DNA of 64,000 nucleotides from Comamonadaceae bacterium (GCA_947454955.1 CANGLW010000001.1:219188-283187); one strand, 5' to 3'. Shown: positions 45,906-56,578, counted from the stretch's first letter. The notes: generated by a model from the sequence alone, not told the origin. Numbers and translations are program-made.

Positions 45906-46997
45906 TTGAAACCTGTACCCGCCAAAACGCGGCAGATGCACCTGGACTTGCTCAAGATCGCAGGCTCTCAGCTCATCGTGTTGCACCACTTCTCGGCTTA
46001 CGGCCCACTGGCCGAAGCGGTGTACCCGCTCGCGCCCACCGTGATGGACTGGATGTACGAGTACGCCCGCATGGCCGTGCAAATTTTTCTGGTGCTGGGT
46101 GGTTATTTGGCAGTGCAAAACCTCATGCCGGTGGCGCAGCAATCGCGCCGTGCGCTGGCCAAAACTTTGGTGAACCGCTACAGGCGCTTGGCCTTGCCGT
46201 TTCTGGCGGCGCTGCTGCTCTCAGTCTTGTGCGCAGCCCTGGCGCGCTACGCTTTGCACGACGACTTCATTCCGCACGCCCCCACCCTCAAGCAAGCCCT
46301 GGCGCATGCGCTGCTGCTGCAAGGCGTGACCGACACCGACGCCTTGTCGGCGGGGGTTTGGTATGTGGCCATTGACTTTCAGTTGTTCGCTTTGCTGGCG
46401 GTGGTGTTGTGGGTGGGGCACCGTGTGGGGCAGCGGCGTGTGGCGCAAGCGCTGGTGTTGGGGCTCATGCTCGCGTCCTTGTGGCTGTTCAACTTGAACG
46501 CTAATTTCGACAACTACGCGATTTACTTTTTCGGCTCTTACGGCTTAGGTGCTTTGGCGTTTTGGGCCAGTCGTTCACGTCGCCCGGGCAACTGGTTGTT
46601 GATCGGTGGTGTGGCTGGCACCCTGGCTTTGTTCATCAGTTTTCGCGAGCGCATTGCCCTGGCCTTGCTCACCGCGATGCTGCTGATCGCGCTGCAACTG
46701 CGCCGCCCCCGCTTGCCGGGAGAACGCTTGTTGCCCGAGGCCCTCACCCGCCACATACACCAATGGGGACAAGCCTCTTACGCTTTGTTTTTGGTGCACT
46801 TCCCGGTTCTGATGTTGACCAATGCCGCGTTTGAAAAGTGGTTCAAACAGAACGACTGGCTCACACCCAACAGCCATGAGGCTGTCGGCCTGCTGCTGGT
46901 GAGTTGGTTGACCAGCATGCTGCTGGCCAATGTGTTCGAACGCTGGGTGGAAGCCCCACTCAACCGATGGGGCTACCGCCGTCACCGCACGCAGTGA
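45906..46997 (+). CDS. Acyltransferase family (acyltransferase 3-like) membrane protein
   Basis: A 363-residue integral membrane protein with about ten hydrophobic segments. It starts with LDLLKIAGSQLIVLHHFSAYG, the acyltransferase-3 first-helix His motif, and later has VNRYRRLALPFLAALLL and SYALFLVHFPVLML. Such proteins O-acylate exported sugars or polysaccharides, or act in membrane glycan modification. No partner glycosyltransferase is nearby, so the substrate is unknown. The start may be TTG 45906 (MKPVPAKTR) or ATG 45936 (MHLDLLK); neither has a good ribosome site. It ends 16 bases before the convergent alaS stop. Confidence 0.8.
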   Translation: MKPVPAKTRQMHLDLLKIAGSQLIVLHHFSAYGPLAEAVYPLAPTVMDWMYEYARMAVQIFLVLGGYLAVQNLMPVAQQSRRALAKTLVNRYRRLALPFLAALLLSVLCAALARYALHDDFIPHAPTLKQALAHALLLQGVTDTDALSAGVWYVAIDFQLFALLAVVLWVGHRVGQRRVAQALVLGLMLASLWLFNLNANFDNYAIYFFGSYGLGALAFWASRSRRPGNWLLIGGVAGTLALFISFRERIALALLTAMLLIALQLRRPRLPGERLLPEALTRHIHQWGQASYALFLVHFPVLMLTNAAFEKWFKQNDWLTPNSHEAVGLLLVSWLTSMLLANVFERWVEAPLNRWGYRRHRTQ

Positions 46998-47013
46998 CGA
47001 CCCGTTGAACAGC

Positions 47014-49638
47014 TTAGAGCTTGCTTTGCACCCAAGCCGGCACGCTGGCCAACGCTGCGCCAAGTTTGCTCGCATCGGTGCCGCCGGCCATGGCCATGTC
47101 GGGCTTGCCGCCGCCCTTGCCACCCACTTGTTGAGCGACAAAGTTCACCAGCTCGCCGGCCTTGATACGGCCCACGCTGTCAGCGGTCACGCCAGCAGCT
47201 AATTGCACCTTGTCGCCGTCCACCGCAGCCAACACGATGGCTGCGGTTTTGAGTTTGTCTTTGAGCTTGTCCAGGGTGTCGCGCAGGGTCTTGGCATCCG
47301 CGCCTTCCAGCTTCGCAGCCAGCACCTTCATGCCACCAATCTCTTGGGCCTGACCCATGAGTTCATCGCCCTGGCTCGAGGCCAGTTTGCCTTTGAGGGC
47401 GGTGATGTCTTTCTCCAAAGCCTTGACCTGATCAAGCACCTGGGCAATGCGCGCATTGAGTTCGGCGGTAGGTGCTTTGAGCGAGGCCGCAGCTTGTGCC
47501 ACGGTGGACTCGAGCGACTGCAGATAAGCCAAGGCGTTGGCGCCAGTCACGGCTTCCACACGGCGCACGCCGGCAGCCACACCGCTCTCACCCACAATTT
47601 TGAACAGGCCAATGTCACCGGTGCGTTGCACGTGGGTGCCACCGCACAGCTCGCGGCTCGTGCCGATGTCGAGCACACGCACAGTCTCGCCGTACTTCTC
47701 ACCAAACAGCATCATGGCGCCGGTTTTTTGGGCCGACTCGATGTCCATCACACGCGCTTGCGCAGCGGCGTTGGCCAGAATTTCGGCATTCACTTGCGCT
47801 TCGATGCGACGCACCTCATCGTCGCTCAAGGGGGCGTTGTGGGCAAAGTCAAAACGGGTGCGGTCAGGGGTGACCAGCGAACCCTTTTGCTGCACATGAT
47901 CGCCCAACACTTCGCGCAAGGCTTTGTGCATCAGGTGGGTGGCCGAGTGGTTGCGCACGGTAGCGGCACGCAAGTCGGTGTTCACTTGGGCGTTGACCGC
48001 ATCACCCACCTTGAGGGTGCCTGTGGTCAAGGTGCCATGGTGGCCAAACACATCGGCCTTGATTTTGAGGGTGTCTTGCACCTCAAAGGCCACGCCTGCT
48101 GCAGCAATCACGCCTTGGTCGCCCACTTGGCCGCCGCTTTCGGCATAGAAAGGCGTGGCGTCCAACACCACAATGCCGGTTTGACCCGCTTGCAAGCTCT
48201 GCGCAGGCGTGCCGTCGACATAAAGCGCTACAACTTTGGTAGCAGCGTCTAGCTTCTCGTAACCCACGAAGTCGTTGGCCACACCGCTGTAATCCAGTGC
48301 GCGGTCCATCTTGAACTTGCCTGCGGCGCGGGCCTTGGCCTTTTGCGCTTCCATGGCTGCGGCAAAGCCGGCCTCGTCCACATTCACATCGCGCTCGCGG
48401 CACACATCGGCCGACAAGTCCAAAGGAAAACCATAGGTGTCGTGCAGCTTGAAGGCCACCTCGCCCGGCAGAACTTGGGTGCCATCGGCCAGGGCCGCAT
48501 CCAAGATGCTCATGCCGTTTTCCAGGGTTTCAAAGAAGCGCTCTTCTTCGGCCTTGAGCACCTCGGTGATGCGTGTTTGATCGGCCTTGAGCTTGGGGTA
48601 AGCATCGCCCATCAAGGCCACCAGGTCGGCCACCAGCTTGTGGAAGAACGGCGACTTTTTGCCCAGCTTGTAGCCGTGGCGAATGGCGCGGCGAACGATG
48701 CGACGCTGCACATAACCGCGACCTTCGTTGGAGGGAATCACACCATCGCTCACCAAAAAGGCGGTGGCGCGGATGTGATCGGCAATCACACGCAGGCTCT
48801 TGTTGTTCAGGTCGGTGCAGCCGGTTTCACGCGAGGCGGCTTTGATGAGCGCGTCGAACAAATCAATCTCGTAATTGCTGTGCACGTGCTGCAGGATGGC
48901 GGCCAAGCGCTCCAGGCCCATGCCTGTGTCGACACAGGGTGCGGGCAAGGGCAACAAGCTGCCGTCGGGCTGCATGTCGAACTGCATGAACACGTTGTTC
49001 CAGATCTCGATGTAGCGGTCGCCATCTTGCTCGGGACTGCCCGGGGGGCCACCAGCCACTTCAGGGCCGTGGTCATAAAAAATTTCAGAGCACGGGCCGC
49101 AAGGGCCGGTGTCGGCCATCATCCAGAAATTGTCGGAGGCGTACTTGGCACCCTTGTTGTCACCAATGCGCACCACGCGCTCGGGCGGCAGGCCGATCTC
49201 TTGTGTCCAGATGTTGTAGGCCTCATCGTCGTCGATGTAGACCGTGGCCCACAATTTTTCAGCGGGCAATTTATAGACCTGGGTGAGCAACTCAAAGGCC
49301 CACTTGAGCGACTCGCGCTTGAAGTAGTCGCCAAAGCTCCAGTTGCCCAGCATCTCGAAAAACGTGTGGTGGCGCGCGGTGTAGCCCACGTTTTCCAGGT
49401 CGTTGTGTTTGCCACCGGCACGCAGGCAAGCCTGCACCGAGGCTGCGCGCACATACGAGCGTTTGTCGGTGCCCAAAAACACGTCTTTGAACTGCACCAT
49501 GCCCGAGTTGGTGAACATCAGCGTGGGGTCGTTGCCAGGCACCAGGGGGCTGCTGGCCACCACGGTGTGGCCCTTGGAAGCAAAGAAGTCCAGAAAGGTC
49601 TTGCGGATGTCAGCAACAGAGAATTGGGGCGTGGTCAT
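47014..49638 (-). CDS. alaS: Alanine--tRNA ligase
   Basis: Class II synthetase of 874 residues with the expected domain order: the aminoacylation core ([56 protein letters not shown]), the editing domain with [23 protein letters not shown] and [17 protein letters not shown] (zinc-type His and Cys), and the C-terminal DHHA1 oligomerisation domain ([11 protein letters not shown]). The start ATG 49638 ([10 protein letters not shown]) is chosen from the core; the much longer frame upstream to 51219 is antisense to gabD-like coding and not real. It is divergent from the dehydrogenase gene. A 17-nt element lies at 48227. Confidence 0.98.
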   Translation of the reverse strand: MTTPQFSVADIRKTFLDFFASKGHTVVASSPLVPGNDPTLMFTNSGMVQFKDVFLGTDKRSYVRAASVQACLRAGGKHNDLENVGYTARHHTFFEMLGNWSFGDYFKRESLKWAFELLTQVYKLPAEKLWATVYIDDDEAYNIWTQEIGLPPERVVRIGDNKGAKYASDNFWMMADTGPCGPCSEIFYDHGPEVAGGPPGSPEQDGDRYIEIWNNVFMQFDMQPDGSLLPLPAPCVDTGMGLERLAAILQHVHSNYEIDLFDALIKAASRETGCTDLNNKSLRVIADHIRATAFLVSDGVIPSNEGRGYVQRRIVRRAIRHGYKLGKKSPFFHKLVADLVALMGDAYPKLKADQTRITEVLKAEEERFFETLENGMSILDAALADGTQVLPGEVAFKLHDTYGFPLDLSADVCRERDVNVDEAGFAAAMEAQKAKARAAGKFKMDRALDYSGVANDFVGYEKLDAATKVVALYVDGTPAQSLQAGQTGIVVLDATPFYAESGGQVGDQGVIAAAGVAFEVQDTLKIKADVFGHHGTLTTGTLKVGDAVNAQVNTDLRAATVRNHSATHLMHKALREVLGDHVQQKGSLVTPDRTRFDFAHNAPLSDDEVRRIEAQVNAEILANAAAQARVMDIESAQKTGAMMLFGEKYGETVRVLDIGTSRELCGGTHVQRTGDIGLFKIVGESGVAAGVRRVEAVTGANALAYLQSLESTVAQAAASLKAPTAELNARIAQVLDQVKALEKDITALKGKLASSQGDELMGQAQEIGGMKVLAAKLEGADAKTLRDTLDKLKDKLKTAAIVLAAVDGDKVQLAAGVTADSVGRIKAGELVNFVAQQVGGKGGGKPDMAMAGGTDASKLGAALASVPAWVQSKL
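48227..48243. repeat. 17-nt GCTAY-N7-RKAGC element in alaS
   Basis: Minus-strand reading GCTAC-CAAAGTT-GTAGC, fully self-complementary arms. It encodes ATKVVA in AlaS. Confidence 0.65.
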
Positions 49639-49684
49639 GAAAAGTCCAGAAAAAGGGCTGCGCACGGGGCACAGACAACCCTCA

Positions 49685-49690
49685 ATTATA
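49685..49690 (-). promoter_or_regulatory. Candidate alaS -10 box
   Basis: On the minus strand TATAAT (consensus -10) lies 47 bases upstream of the alaS ATG. No matching -35 is obvious at 16-18 bases, so the call is tentative. Confidence 0.4.
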
Positions 49691-49806
49691 GGTTTGGCAT
49701 ACGTCCAACTACGCAGACGGACTCGGCTTGGCCGCGCTATGCTTGCGGTTTTGTTCAGCATACTTAACCAGCCCTGCCCCAAGCCGGCACCTGAATGGAG
49801 ACTCCC

Positions 49807-51306
49807 ATGGACATGAAAGCCACCCCTCTGGCCTTGCTCAACAACCACAGCCTGCTCAAAACCGATGCACTGCTCAATGGCGTCTGGGTGGCCAAGCCCA
49901 GCGCCGACCACGGCCGCAGCGCGCGTTTTGACGTGAACGACCCGGCCACCGGCGCCAAGCTGGCCGATGTGGCCAACCTGGGCCCCGCCGACGCCAAAGC
50001 CGCGATTGACGCAGCCAACGCCGCTTGGCCCTCGTGGCGCAACAAAACCGGCAAAGAGCGCCATGCGATTTTGCTCAAGTGGTTCCAGTTGCTCATGGCC
50101 AACCAGGAAGACCTGGCCCGCATTTTGACCGCGGAGCAAGGCAAGCCCTTCCCTGAAGCCAAGGGCGAGATCGCCTATGGCGCAAGCTTTGTGGAGTGGT
50201 TTGCCGAAGAGGCCAAGCGCGTCAACGGCGAGACCCTGCCCCAGTTCGACAACAACCGCCGCCTGATGGTCATCAAGCAACCCATCGGTGTGTGCGCCGC
50301 CATCACGCCCTGGAACTTCCCGCTGGCCATGATCACCCGCAAAGTCGCCCCGGCCCTGGCTGCGGGTTGCCCGGTGATCATCAAGCCCGCCGAGTTGACG
50401 CCTTTGACCGCACTGGCCGCAGCAGAGCTGGCTGTGCAAGCCGGTATTCCCGCTGGTGTGCTCAACATCTTGACCGCTGACAGCGAGAACTCGATTGCGA
50501 TTGGCAAGGTGCTGTGCGAGAGCGATGTGGTGCGCCACATCAGCTTCACAGGTTCCACCGAAGTGGGCCGCATCTTGATGGCGCAAAGCGCACCCACCGT
50601 GAAGAAAATGTCGCTCGAACTCGGCGGCAACGCGCCCTTCATTGTGTTTGACGACGCTGATTTGGACTCCGCCGTGGAAGGCGCCATGGCCAGCAAATAC
50701 CGCAATGCTGGCCAAACCTGCGTGTGCGCCAACCGCCTCTATGTGCAAGAAGGCGTATACGACGCGTTCGTGGAAAAGTTTGCGGCCAAAGTGCGCGCCA
50801 TCAAGGTGGGCAATGGCTTTGAAGCCGGTGTGTCGCAAGGCCCGCTGATTGAAGACGCGGCGGTTGAAAAAGTGCAGCGCCACGTTGAAGATGCGATTGC
50901 CAAAGGCGGCAAGGTGCTGACCGGTGGCAAGAAACTGCAAGGCCAGTTTTTCGAGCCCACCGTGGTGGCCAATGCCACCGCCGACATGGCGTGCGCCACC
51001 GAAGAAACCTTCGGCCCCTTCGCACCGGTGTTCAAGTTCAAGACCGAACAAGAAGCCATTGATGCAGCCAACAACACCATCTTCGGTTTGGCCAGCTACT
51101 TCTACAGCCGCGACGTGGGCCGCATCTTCCGCGTGAGCGAAGCGCTGGAGTACGGCATGGTCGGCATCAACGTGGGCATTTTGGCCACCGAGCACGTGCC
51201 CTTTGGCGGCGTGAAGCAATCCGGTCTGGGCCGTGAAGGCTCAAGCCACGGCATGGAAGACTATGTGGAGATGAAGTACCTCTGCCTGGGCGACATCCTG
51301 AAGTAA
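49807..51306 (+). CDS. gabD: NAD(P)-dependent succinate-semialdehyde dehydrogenase family protein
   Basis: Aldehyde dehydrogenase of 499 residues: [20 protein letters not shown] (cofactor entry), [13 protein letters not shown], catalytic Glu in [16 protein letters not shown], nucleophilic Cys in [14 protein letters not shown], and the C-terminal [28 protein letters not shown]. The GQTCVCANR motif and the C-terminal block are characteristic of the GabD class, so succinate semialdehyde is the likely substrate, although GABA pathway partners are not adjacent. GGAG at 49796-49799 supports ATG 49807 over ATG 49795. It lies directly before tRNA-Gly and is divergent from alaS. Confidence 0.9.
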   Translation: MDMKATPLALLNNHSLLKTDALLNGVWVAKPSADHGRSARFDVNDPATGAKLADVANLGPADAKAAIDAANAAWPSWRNKTGKERHAILLKWFQLLMANQEDLARILTAEQGKPFPEAKGEIAYGASFVEWFAEEAKRVNGETLPQFDNNRRLMVIKQPIGVCAAITPWNFPLAMITRKVAPALAAGCPVIIKPAELTPLTALAAAELAVQAGIPAGVLNILTADSENSIAIGKVLCESDVVRHISFTGSTEVGRILMAQSAPTVKKMSLELGGNAPFIVFDDADLDSAVEGAMASKYRNAGQTCVCANRLYVQEGVYDAFVEKFAAKVRAIKVGNGFEAGVSQGPLIEDAAVEKVQRHVEDAIAKGGKVLTGGKKLQGQFFEPTVVANATADMACATEETFGPFAPVFKFKTEQEAIDAANNTIFGLASYFYSRDVGRIFRVSEALEYGMVGINVGILATEHVPFGGVKQSGLGREGSSHGMEDYVEMKYLCLGDILK

Positions 51307-51319
51307 ACTCATCCGCTCT

Positions 51320-51393
51320 GCGGGTGTCGTTCAATGGTAGGACTCTTGCTTCCCAAGCAAATAACGTGGGTTCGATTCCCATCACCCGCTCCA
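51320..51393 (+). tRNA. tRNA-Gly (CCC)
   Basis: A 74-nt cloverleaf with encoded CCA: acceptor GCGGGTG/CACCCGC, anticodon loop TTCCCAA giving CCC, and T-arm GGTTCGATTC. The anticodon stem has one C-A mismatch (27-43). The 3' end is embedded in a very long perfect hairpin that follows the gene. Confidence 0.95.
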
Positions 51394-51438
51394 AACAAAA
51401 ACCCCATGTGTTGCCACATGGGGTTTTTGTTTGGAGCG
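51387..51438. terminator. 24-bp perfect hairpin at the tRNA-Gly 3' end (bidirectional terminator)
   Basis: Arms 51387-51410 and 51415-51438 are perfectly complementary, with a TTGC loop. The inner part holds CCCCATGTG / CACATGGGG with A- and T-runs outside, a bidirectional terminator between tRNA-Gly and the convergent scoB. The left arm includes the last bases of the tRNA acceptor and CCA. Confidence 0.8.
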
Positions 51439-51447
51439 AATGAAAGC

Positions 51448-52086
51448 TTATATCAGCGTCACGCCAGTCTTGCTTTGCAGGAACTCGCGGGTCACGCCCG
51501 GGGCGAGTTCGACCACTTTCAAACCTGCATCGGTCACGTCCATCACGGCCAGGTCGGTGATGATGCGGTCCACCACCCCAGAGCCTGTGAGCGGCAGCGT
51601 GCATTGGGGGATGATTTTGAGGTCTTCGGTGCCGTCTTTTTTGCGGGCCACATGCTCCATGAGCACGATCACACGCTTCACACCCGCTACCAAATCCATA
51701 GCGCCACCCATGCCCTTGACCATCTTGCCCGGGATCATCCAGTTGGCCAGGTCGCCTTTTTCGCTGACCTGCATGGCACCCAGAATCGACAGGTTGATCT
51801 TGCCGCCGCGGATCATGGCGAAGGACTGATCGCTGCCGAAAATCGACGAGCCTTTGATGGTGGTGACGGTTTGCTTGCCAGCGTTGATCAGGTCAGCATC
51901 CACCTCGTCTTCGGTGGGGAAAGCGCCAATGCCCATCATGCCGTTTTCAGATTGCAGCCACACCTCGATGTCGGATGGCACATGGTTGGCCACCAGCGTG
52001 GGCATGCCGATGCCCAGGTTCACATAAAAACCGTCTTCCAGTTCGCGGGCAGCACGTGCTGCCATTTGGTCTTGACTCCAGCTCAT
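51448..52086 (-). CDS. scoB: 3-oxoacid (succinyl-CoA) CoA-transferase subunit B
   Basis: Class I CoA-transferase beta subunit of 212 residues. The catalytic Glu lies in SENGMMGIG, and [16 protein letters not shown] and [19 protein letters not shown] are family motifs. With ScoA it moves CoA from succinyl-CoA to acetoacetate (or another 3-oxoacid). It is translated from ATG 52086, 32 bases after the scoA stop, so the two form an operon. A 17-nt element lies at 51686. Confidence 0.95.
   Translation of the reverse strand: MSWSQDQMAARAARELEDGFYVNLGIGMPTLVANHVPSDIEVWLQSENGMMGIGAFPTEDEVDADLINAGKQTVTTIKGSSIFGSDQSFAMIRGGKINLSILGAMQVSEKGDLANWMIPGKMVKGMGGAMDLVAGVKRVIVLMEHVARKKDGTEDLKIIPQCTLPLTGSGVVDRIITDLAVMDVTDAGLKVVELAPGVTREFLQSKTGVTLI
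51686..51702. repeat. 17-nt GCTAY-N7-RKAGC element in scoB
   Basis: GCTAC-CAAATCC-ATAGC on the plus strand. On the coding strand it encodes AMDLVA with a GTA codon. Confidence 0.65.
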
Positions 52087-52118
52087 TTCAAACTCCTGTT
52101 GTGTCGGTCGCGGCAGGC

Positions 52119-52826
52119 TTAAACGCCTGCCTTTTCTGTGATCGTACGTTTCTCAATACGTTTTTCGGGGTTCGCATTGAGCACGATGCGGTGCACATAA
52201 ATGCTGGGCAGGTGCACGTCATCGGGGGCGAGTTCGCCGGTCTCCACGATCTTCTCCACTTCCACAATGCAGACCTTGCCGGCCATGGCCACCGCAGGGT
52301 TGAAGTTACGCGCGGTGTAGCGGAAGCGCAGGTTGCCCGACTTGTCCGCCATGTAGGCTTTGACCAAAGACACATCGGGTGTGAGCGCGCGCTCCATCAC
52401 ATAGGTCTCGCCATCAAACTCTTGGTGTGGTTTGCCTTCGGCCACCATGGTGCCCACACCGGTTTTGGTGAAGAAAGCAGGAATGCCCGCGCCACCGGCA
52501 CGCAGCTTCTCAGCCAAGGTGCCTTGCGGGGTGAATTCAAGCTCCAACTCACCAGCCAGGTATTGGCGCTCGAACTCTTTGTTCTCGCCCACGTAGCTGG
52601 AAATCATTTTTTTGACCTGGCGGGTCTCGAGCAATTTACCCAGGCCAAAACCGTCCACACCAGCGTTATTGGAAATCGCGGTGAGGTTTTGCACGCCAGA
52701 TTCTTTGACCGCCTCGATCAGCGCCTCAGGAATGCCGCACAAACCAAAGCCGCCCACGCCCAGGGTCTGGCCATCGGCAATCACACCTTTCAAAGCCGCT
52801 GCCGCGGAGGGATAAATCTTGTTCAT
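52119..52826 (-). CDS. scoA: 3-oxoacid (succinyl-CoA) CoA-transferase subunit A
   Basis: Class I CoA-transferase alpha subunit, 235 residues. It has the motif [19 protein letters not shown] near the N-terminus, which binds CoA, then [28 protein letters not shown] and [27 protein letters not shown] 52826 starts the gene, and it is first in the scoAB operon on the minus strand. The pair serves ketone-body, beta-ketoadipate or polyhydroxybutyrate metabolism; which cannot be decided from neighbours. Confidence 0.95.
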   Translation of the reverse strand: MNKIYPSAAAALKGVIADGQTLGVGGFGLCGIPEALIEAVKESGVQNLTAISNNAGVDGFGLGKLLETRQVKKMISSYVGENKEFERQYLAGELELEFTPQGTLAEKLRAGGAGIPAFFTKTGVGTMVAEGKPHQEFDGETYVMERALTPDVSLVKAYMADKSGNLRFRYTARNFNPAVAMAGKVCIVEVEKIVETGELAPDDVHLPSIYVHRIVLNANPEKRIEKRTITEKAGV

Positions 52827-52927
52827 GGTGAAGGTCCAAGTTCAAACAACCTCAAATGGTAATGGATACAACGCAGGTTCGACGCGGCGCGGACGCATAA
52901 TTACCCACCAATTCACACACCCACGCC

Positions 52928-53521
52928 ATGAACCGCTACCCCCACCCCGAGATCAAAGACCTGCCCGAAGACCTGCGCGCCAAAATTTTGGAGGTGCAAG
53001 ACAAAGCCGGGTTTGTGCCCAATGTGTTTTTGGCTCTGGCACGTCGCCCGGCCGAGTGGCGGGCATTTTTTGCGTACCACGACGCGCTGATGGTGCCCGA
53101 GAGCGTGGGGCGTGAGAGTGGCCTGACCAAGGGTGAGCGCGAGATGATTGTGACAACCACCAGTGCGGCGAACAAATGCCTGTACTGCGTGGTGGCCCAC
53201 GGCGCGATTTTGCGGATTTACGAGAAAAAACCTCTGGTGGCTGACCAGGTGGCGGTGAACCACCGCAAGGCGGATATTTCGCCGCGCCAACGCGCCATGC
53301 TGGACTTCGCCATGAAGGTCTGCCTGCACTCCGACGAGCTGGGCGAGGAAGACTTTGCCCCGCTGCACGCCCACGGTTTTTCCGACGAAGACATCTGGGA
53401 CATCGCGGCCATCACCGCATTTTTTGGCTTGTCCAACCGCATGGCCAGCTTCAGCGGCATGATGCCCAACCCAGAGTTTTACCTGATGGGTCGGATCCCC
53501 AAAGAGAAAAAGCCTGCTTAA
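52928..53521 (+). CDS. AhpD-like peroxidase-related protein (carboxymuconolactone decarboxylase family)
   Basis: An all-helical protein of 197 residues in the AhpD/CMD superfamily. The redox pair is in ANKCLYCVVAHGA (C-x2-C with the following His), and YHDALMVPES... and NRMASFSGMMPN are typical of the peroxidase-related-enzyme (TIGR01926-like) group. A thiol-dependent hydroperoxide or alkyl-peroxide function is likely but unproven. It is divergent from scoA and convergent with the thioesterase gene 9 bases away. Confidence 0.85.
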   Translation: MNRYPHPEIKDLPEDLRAKILEVQDKAGFVPNVFLALARRPAEWRAFFAYHDALMVPESVGRESGLTKGEREMIVTTTSAANKCLYCVVAHGAILRIYEKKPLVADQVAVNHRKADISPRQRAMLDFAMKVCLHSDELGEEDFAPLHAHGFSDEDIWDIAAITAFFGLSNRMASFSGMMPNPEFYLMGRIPKEKKPA

Positions 53522-53530
53522 AAATTTCTT

Positions 53531-53950
53531 TTAAGCGACGATCTCGCGCAGCCACTGCGGCATGGGCGCAGACTTCTGTTTGGGGAAGTCCGTCCACACC
53601 GTGGTGGCGCCACCCGCGGCGTCAACCTGCCCAGGGCGATCAGCGCGTTCCATGGTGATCCAGGTCTCGAAACTGCTGCGACCGGGCTCGCTGGTGTAGA
53701 GCTTCAAAAGCACATCGCCCGGGTACTCGAACTGGCGGTAAAAATTGCAAAACGCGTTGATGATGACCGGCCCCTCGCCCAGGGGTGTGGACAGGCATCC
53801 GATCGAGCGAAACCAGTCAATGCGCACCGTCTCAAAGTATCGGAAATACGAGGCGTTGTTGACGTGCCCCATCGGGTCTTGGTCGCCCCAACGGATGCTC
53901 AGGGTCATCTCGTAAACGAGTTTTTTCTTCTCAGGAATCTCGATGCGCAT
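53531..53950 (-). CDS. Acyl-CoA thioesterase (4HBT hot-dog fold)
   Basis: A 139-residue thioesterase with the 4HBT signature SIRWGDQDPMGHVNNASYFRYFETVRIDWF, whose Asp is the catalytic base. It is longer in the loops than YbgC and probably acts on medium- or branched-chain acyl-CoA. It lies 8 bases after the SDR gene on the same strand, a pair suggesting fatty-acid or acyl-CoA side-metabolism. Confidence 0.87.
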   Translation of the reverse strand: MRIEIPEKKKLVYEMTLSIRWGDQDPMGHVNNASYFRYFETVRIDWFRSIGCLSTPLGEGPVIINAFCNFYRQFEYPGDVLLKLYTSEPGRSSFETWITMERADRPGQVDAAGGATTVWTDFPKQKSAPMPQWLREIVA

Positions 53951-53958
53951 CGCAGTCC

Positions 53959-54741
53959 TTACAGGGCAAAGCCGTCGTCGGCGGCAATCACCGCACCGTT
54001 GATGAAGTCGCTGTCTTTGCTGGCCAACATCACAATCAGCGCATCCAGATCACGCGGGTGGCCCACACGTTTGCGGGGCAGCATGTTCATCAGCTTTTGA
54101 CCGCCTTCGGTTTCCCAGTGGTGGTGGTTGATTTCGGTGTCGATGTAGCCCGGGCAAATCGCGTTGGTGTTGATGCCAAACTTGCCCCACTCCAAGGCCA
54201 TGGCCTTGGTCATGTGCACCACTGCGGCCTTGCTCATGCAGTACACGCCAATTTGTTGCAACACCTTCAAGCCGGCCATGCTGGCAATGTTGATGATGCG
54301 ACCACCCGTGAACGAGCCAGGAGCTGCGCCGCGTGAGCGTGCCACCATGCGCTTGCCCACCTCTTGCGCCACGAAAAACGCGCCTTTGGTGTTGGTGTTC
54401 ATCACAAAGTCGTAGTCTTCTTCGGTCACGTCCACCAAACGCTGGGTGGTGCTCACGCCCGAGTTGTTCACCAGAATATCGATCGAGCCCACCTCGGTCT
54501 CGGCATGCGCCACCGCGGCCTTGATGGAGTCCAGGTTGGTCACATCCATCTCCACCACATGGGCGCTGCCCCCGGCGGCTTCAATTTGCAAGCGCAGGTC
54601 GCGCAGCTTGTCGGTGCGGCGGCTGGCCAGCACCACCGCGGCCCCGGCACTGGCCAGGGTACGGGCAAATTGGGCGCCCAGGCCGCTCGAAGCGCCGGTC
54701 ACCAGGGCCACGCGGCCGGACAAATCAATGCTGTATGCCAT
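53959..54741 (-). CDS. SDR family NAD(P)-dependent oxidoreductase
   Basis: A 260-residue short-chain dehydrogenase: the cofactor motif VTGASSGLGAQFARTL (TGxxxGxG), LVNNSGVS (NNAG-like), Ser of IASMAGL, and the catalytic YCMSKAA (Tyr-x3-Lys). ASRRTDKL after the second strand, with Arg residues at the 2'-phosphate site, suggests NADP(H). The C-terminus IVMLASKDSDFINGAVIAADDGFAL is typical. The substrate is unknown; with the adjacent thioesterase a 3-hydroxyacyl-CoA or 2-enoyl role is plausible. Divergent from the ETF-QO gene. Confidence 0.93.
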   Translation of the reverse strand: MAYSIDLSGRVALVTGASSGLGAQFARTLASAGAAVVLASRRTDKLRDLRLQIEAAGGSAHVVEMDVTNLDSIKAAVAHAETEVGSIDILVNNSGVSTTQRLVDVTEEDYDFVMNTNTKGAFFVAQEVGKRMVARSRGAAPGSFTGGRIINIASMAGLKVLQQIGVYCMSKAAVVHMTKAMALEWGKFGINTNAICPGYIDTEINHHHWETEGGQKLMNMLPRKRVGHPRDLDALIVMLASKDSDFINGAVIAADDGFAL

Positions 54742-54867
54742 GTGAAATCTCTCTTTCTGTCGCTTTTGGAGTCAGGTTAACCCTGATAACAATGCCCAGC
54801 ATGGGTGTCTGGAGCACCTAAAATGATGACCATTATCCGAGAGATCGCACCGCGAGAAGAAGCAAGC

Positions 54868-56559
54868 ATGAACCAAGACGACATCCTGGCCCAATTCGGC
54901 CCCCGTGAATCGATGGACTACGACGTGGTCGTGGTCGGCGGCGGCCCCGGCGGCCTGTCCACCGCCATCCGCTTGAAGCAACTGGCCGCCGACAAAGGCC
55001 AAGACATCTCGGTGGTGGTGCTGGAAAAAGGCTCTGAGCCTGGCGCGCACATCCTCTCGGGCGCCATCATGGACCCGATTGCCCTGAATGAACTCATCCC
55101 CGATTGGCGCGCCAAAGGTGCACCGCTCAACCAGCCGGTGACCGACGACGCGTATGTGATGCTGAGCGAGACCGGTGGCTTTCGCATTCCCAATGCGGTG
55201 CTGCCGCCTTTTGCACACAACGACGGCAACTACATCATCAGCCTGGGCGCGCTGACCAAGTGGCTGGCCGAACAAGCCGAAGCCCTGGGCGTTGAAATTT
55301 TCCCGGGCTTCACCGCCGCAGAAATTTTGTACACCCCTGAAGGTGCGGTGCGCGGCGTGGCCACCGGCAATTTGGGCGTGGGCAAAGACGGCGAACCGAC
55401 CGAGAACTTTCAGCTGGGCATGGAACTGCTGGGCAAATACACCGTGTTTGCCGAGGGCGCGCGCGGCCACCTGGGCAAGCAACTGATTGCCAAATACAAG
55501 TTGGACGCCGGCAAAGACCCGCAGAGTTTTGGCATCGGCATCAAAGAGCTGTGGGAGATTGACCCCGAGCGCCACGAGCCGGGTTTTGTGATGCACACCG
55601 CCGGCTGGCCCATGGCCAGCGACACCTATGGCGGCGCGTTTTTGTACCACCTCGAAGGCAACAAAGTGGCGGTGGGCTTTGTCACCGGCTTGGGCTACAC
55701 CAACCCCTACTTGAGCCCCTTTGAAGAATTCCAACGCTGGAAAACCCACCCGCGTGTGCGCTACTACTTTGAGAACGCCAAGGGCGAAGTCACGGCCAAG
55801 CGTTTGTCGTACGGTGCGCGGGCCATCAACGCCAGCGGCTTGAACTCGTTGCCCAAAACCGTGTTCCCTGGTGGCGCGCTGGTGGGCTGCAACGCGGGCT
55901 ACCTGAACGTGAGCCGCATCAAGGGGAGTCACGCCGCTATCAAAACCGGCATGCTGGCTGCTGAGGCCGCGTATGACGCGGTGGTGGCGGGCCGCCAGCA
56001 CGACGAGCTCAGCGCCTACCCCGAGGCGTTTGAGAAGAGCTGGCTGCACACCGAGTTGCACAAAGACCGCAACTTCAAAAACTGGTTCAAGTACGGCCTG
56101 GCCACCGCCACCGTGATGAATGGGCTGGAGCAATTTGTGCTGCGCGGGCGCATGCCTTGGACGCTGCACCGCGAGAAACCCGACCACGCCTACCTCAAGC
56201 CCGCGTCGGAGTGCCAGCCCATCGTCTACCCCAAGCCCGACGGCAAGCTCACCTTCGACCGTTTGAGCAGCGTGTTCATCAGCAACACCAACCACGAAGA
56301 AAACCAGCCGGCGCACTTGACGCTCAAAGACGCCTCGGTGCCGGTGAGCCTGAACCTGGCCAAGTACGCCGGGCCTGAGGCGCGCTACTGCCCCGCTGGT
56401 GTGTACGAGTACGTGAAGAACGACGACAACTCAGACCGCTTGCAAATCAACGCGCAAAACTGCGTCCACTGCAAAACCTGCGACATCAAAGACCCCTCGC
56501 AGAACATCGTGTGGGTCACGCCCGAGGGCGGCGGTGGCCCCAACTACGCAGGCATGTGA
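54868..56559 (+). CDS. Electron transfer flavoprotein-ubiquinone oxidoreductase
   Basis: Membrane-associated flavoprotein of 563 residues passing electrons from ETF to ubiquinone. The N-terminal FAD site is [21 protein letters not shown]. The middle has [21 protein letters not shown], and the C-terminus has a 4Fe-4S domain, [12 protein letters not shown] ... [21 protein letters not shown] 54868 ([15 protein letters not shown]) matches the usual family start, though an upstream ATG pair at 54823/54826 with GGAG is also open, so the start is uncertain. The gcvH gene follows after 19 bases on the same strand, an unusual partner. Confidence 0.94.
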   Translation: MNQDDILAQFGPRESMDYDVVVVGGGPGGLSTAIRLKQLAADKGQDISVVVLEKGSEPGAHILSGAIMDPIALNELIPDWRAKGAPLNQPVTDDAYVMLSETGGFRIPNAVLPPFAHNDGNYIISLGALTKWLAEQAEALGVEIFPGFTAAEILYTPEGAVRGVATGNLGVGKDGEPTENFQLGMELLGKYTVFAEGARGHLGKQLIAKYKLDAGKDPQSFGIGIKELWEIDPERHEPGFVMHTAGWPMASDTYGGAFLYHLEGNKVAVGFVTGLGYTNPYLSPFEEFQRWKTHPRVRYYFENAKGEVTAKRLSYGARAINASGLNSLPKTVFPGGALVGCNAGYLNVSRIKGSHAAIKTGMLAAEAAYDAVVAGRQHDELSAYPEAFEKSWLHTELHKDRNFKNWFKYGLATATVMNGLEQFVLRGRMPWTLHREKPDHAYLKPASECQPIVYPKPDGKLTFDRLSSVFISNTNHEENQPAHLTLKDASVPVSLNLAKYAGPEARYCPAGVYEYVKNDDNSDRLQINAQNCVHCKTCDIKDPSQNIVWVTPEGGGGPNYAGM

Positions 56560-56578
56560 ACGCCGTTCAAGGAACAAA

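Noticed and set aside
48343..49767. 474-residue plus-strand frame opposite alaS
   Set aside because: Antisense shadow of alaS with His/Val-rich low-complexity content and no domain signature.
49639..51219. Extension of the alaS frame far upstream (1401 residues in total)
   Set aside because: The alaS core begins at 49638 ([10 protein letters not shown]). The added 527 residues run antisense through the semialdehyde dehydrogenase gene, which has catalytic Cys and Glu motifs.
55936..55952. Further copy of the 17-nt element in ETF-QO (GCTATCAAAACC...)
   Set aside because: The first arm and loop match the oriented consensus, but the second arm reads GGCAT instead of RKAGC, so it was not counted.
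54772..56316. 514-residue minus-strand frame opposite ETF-QO
   Set aside because: Antisense shadow of the flavoprotein. No motif, and the sense protein has FAD and 4Fe-4S signatures.
56560..56578. Glycine riboswitch before gcvH
   Set aside because: Only 19 bases separate ETF-QO from gcvH, far too short for a glycine aptamer.
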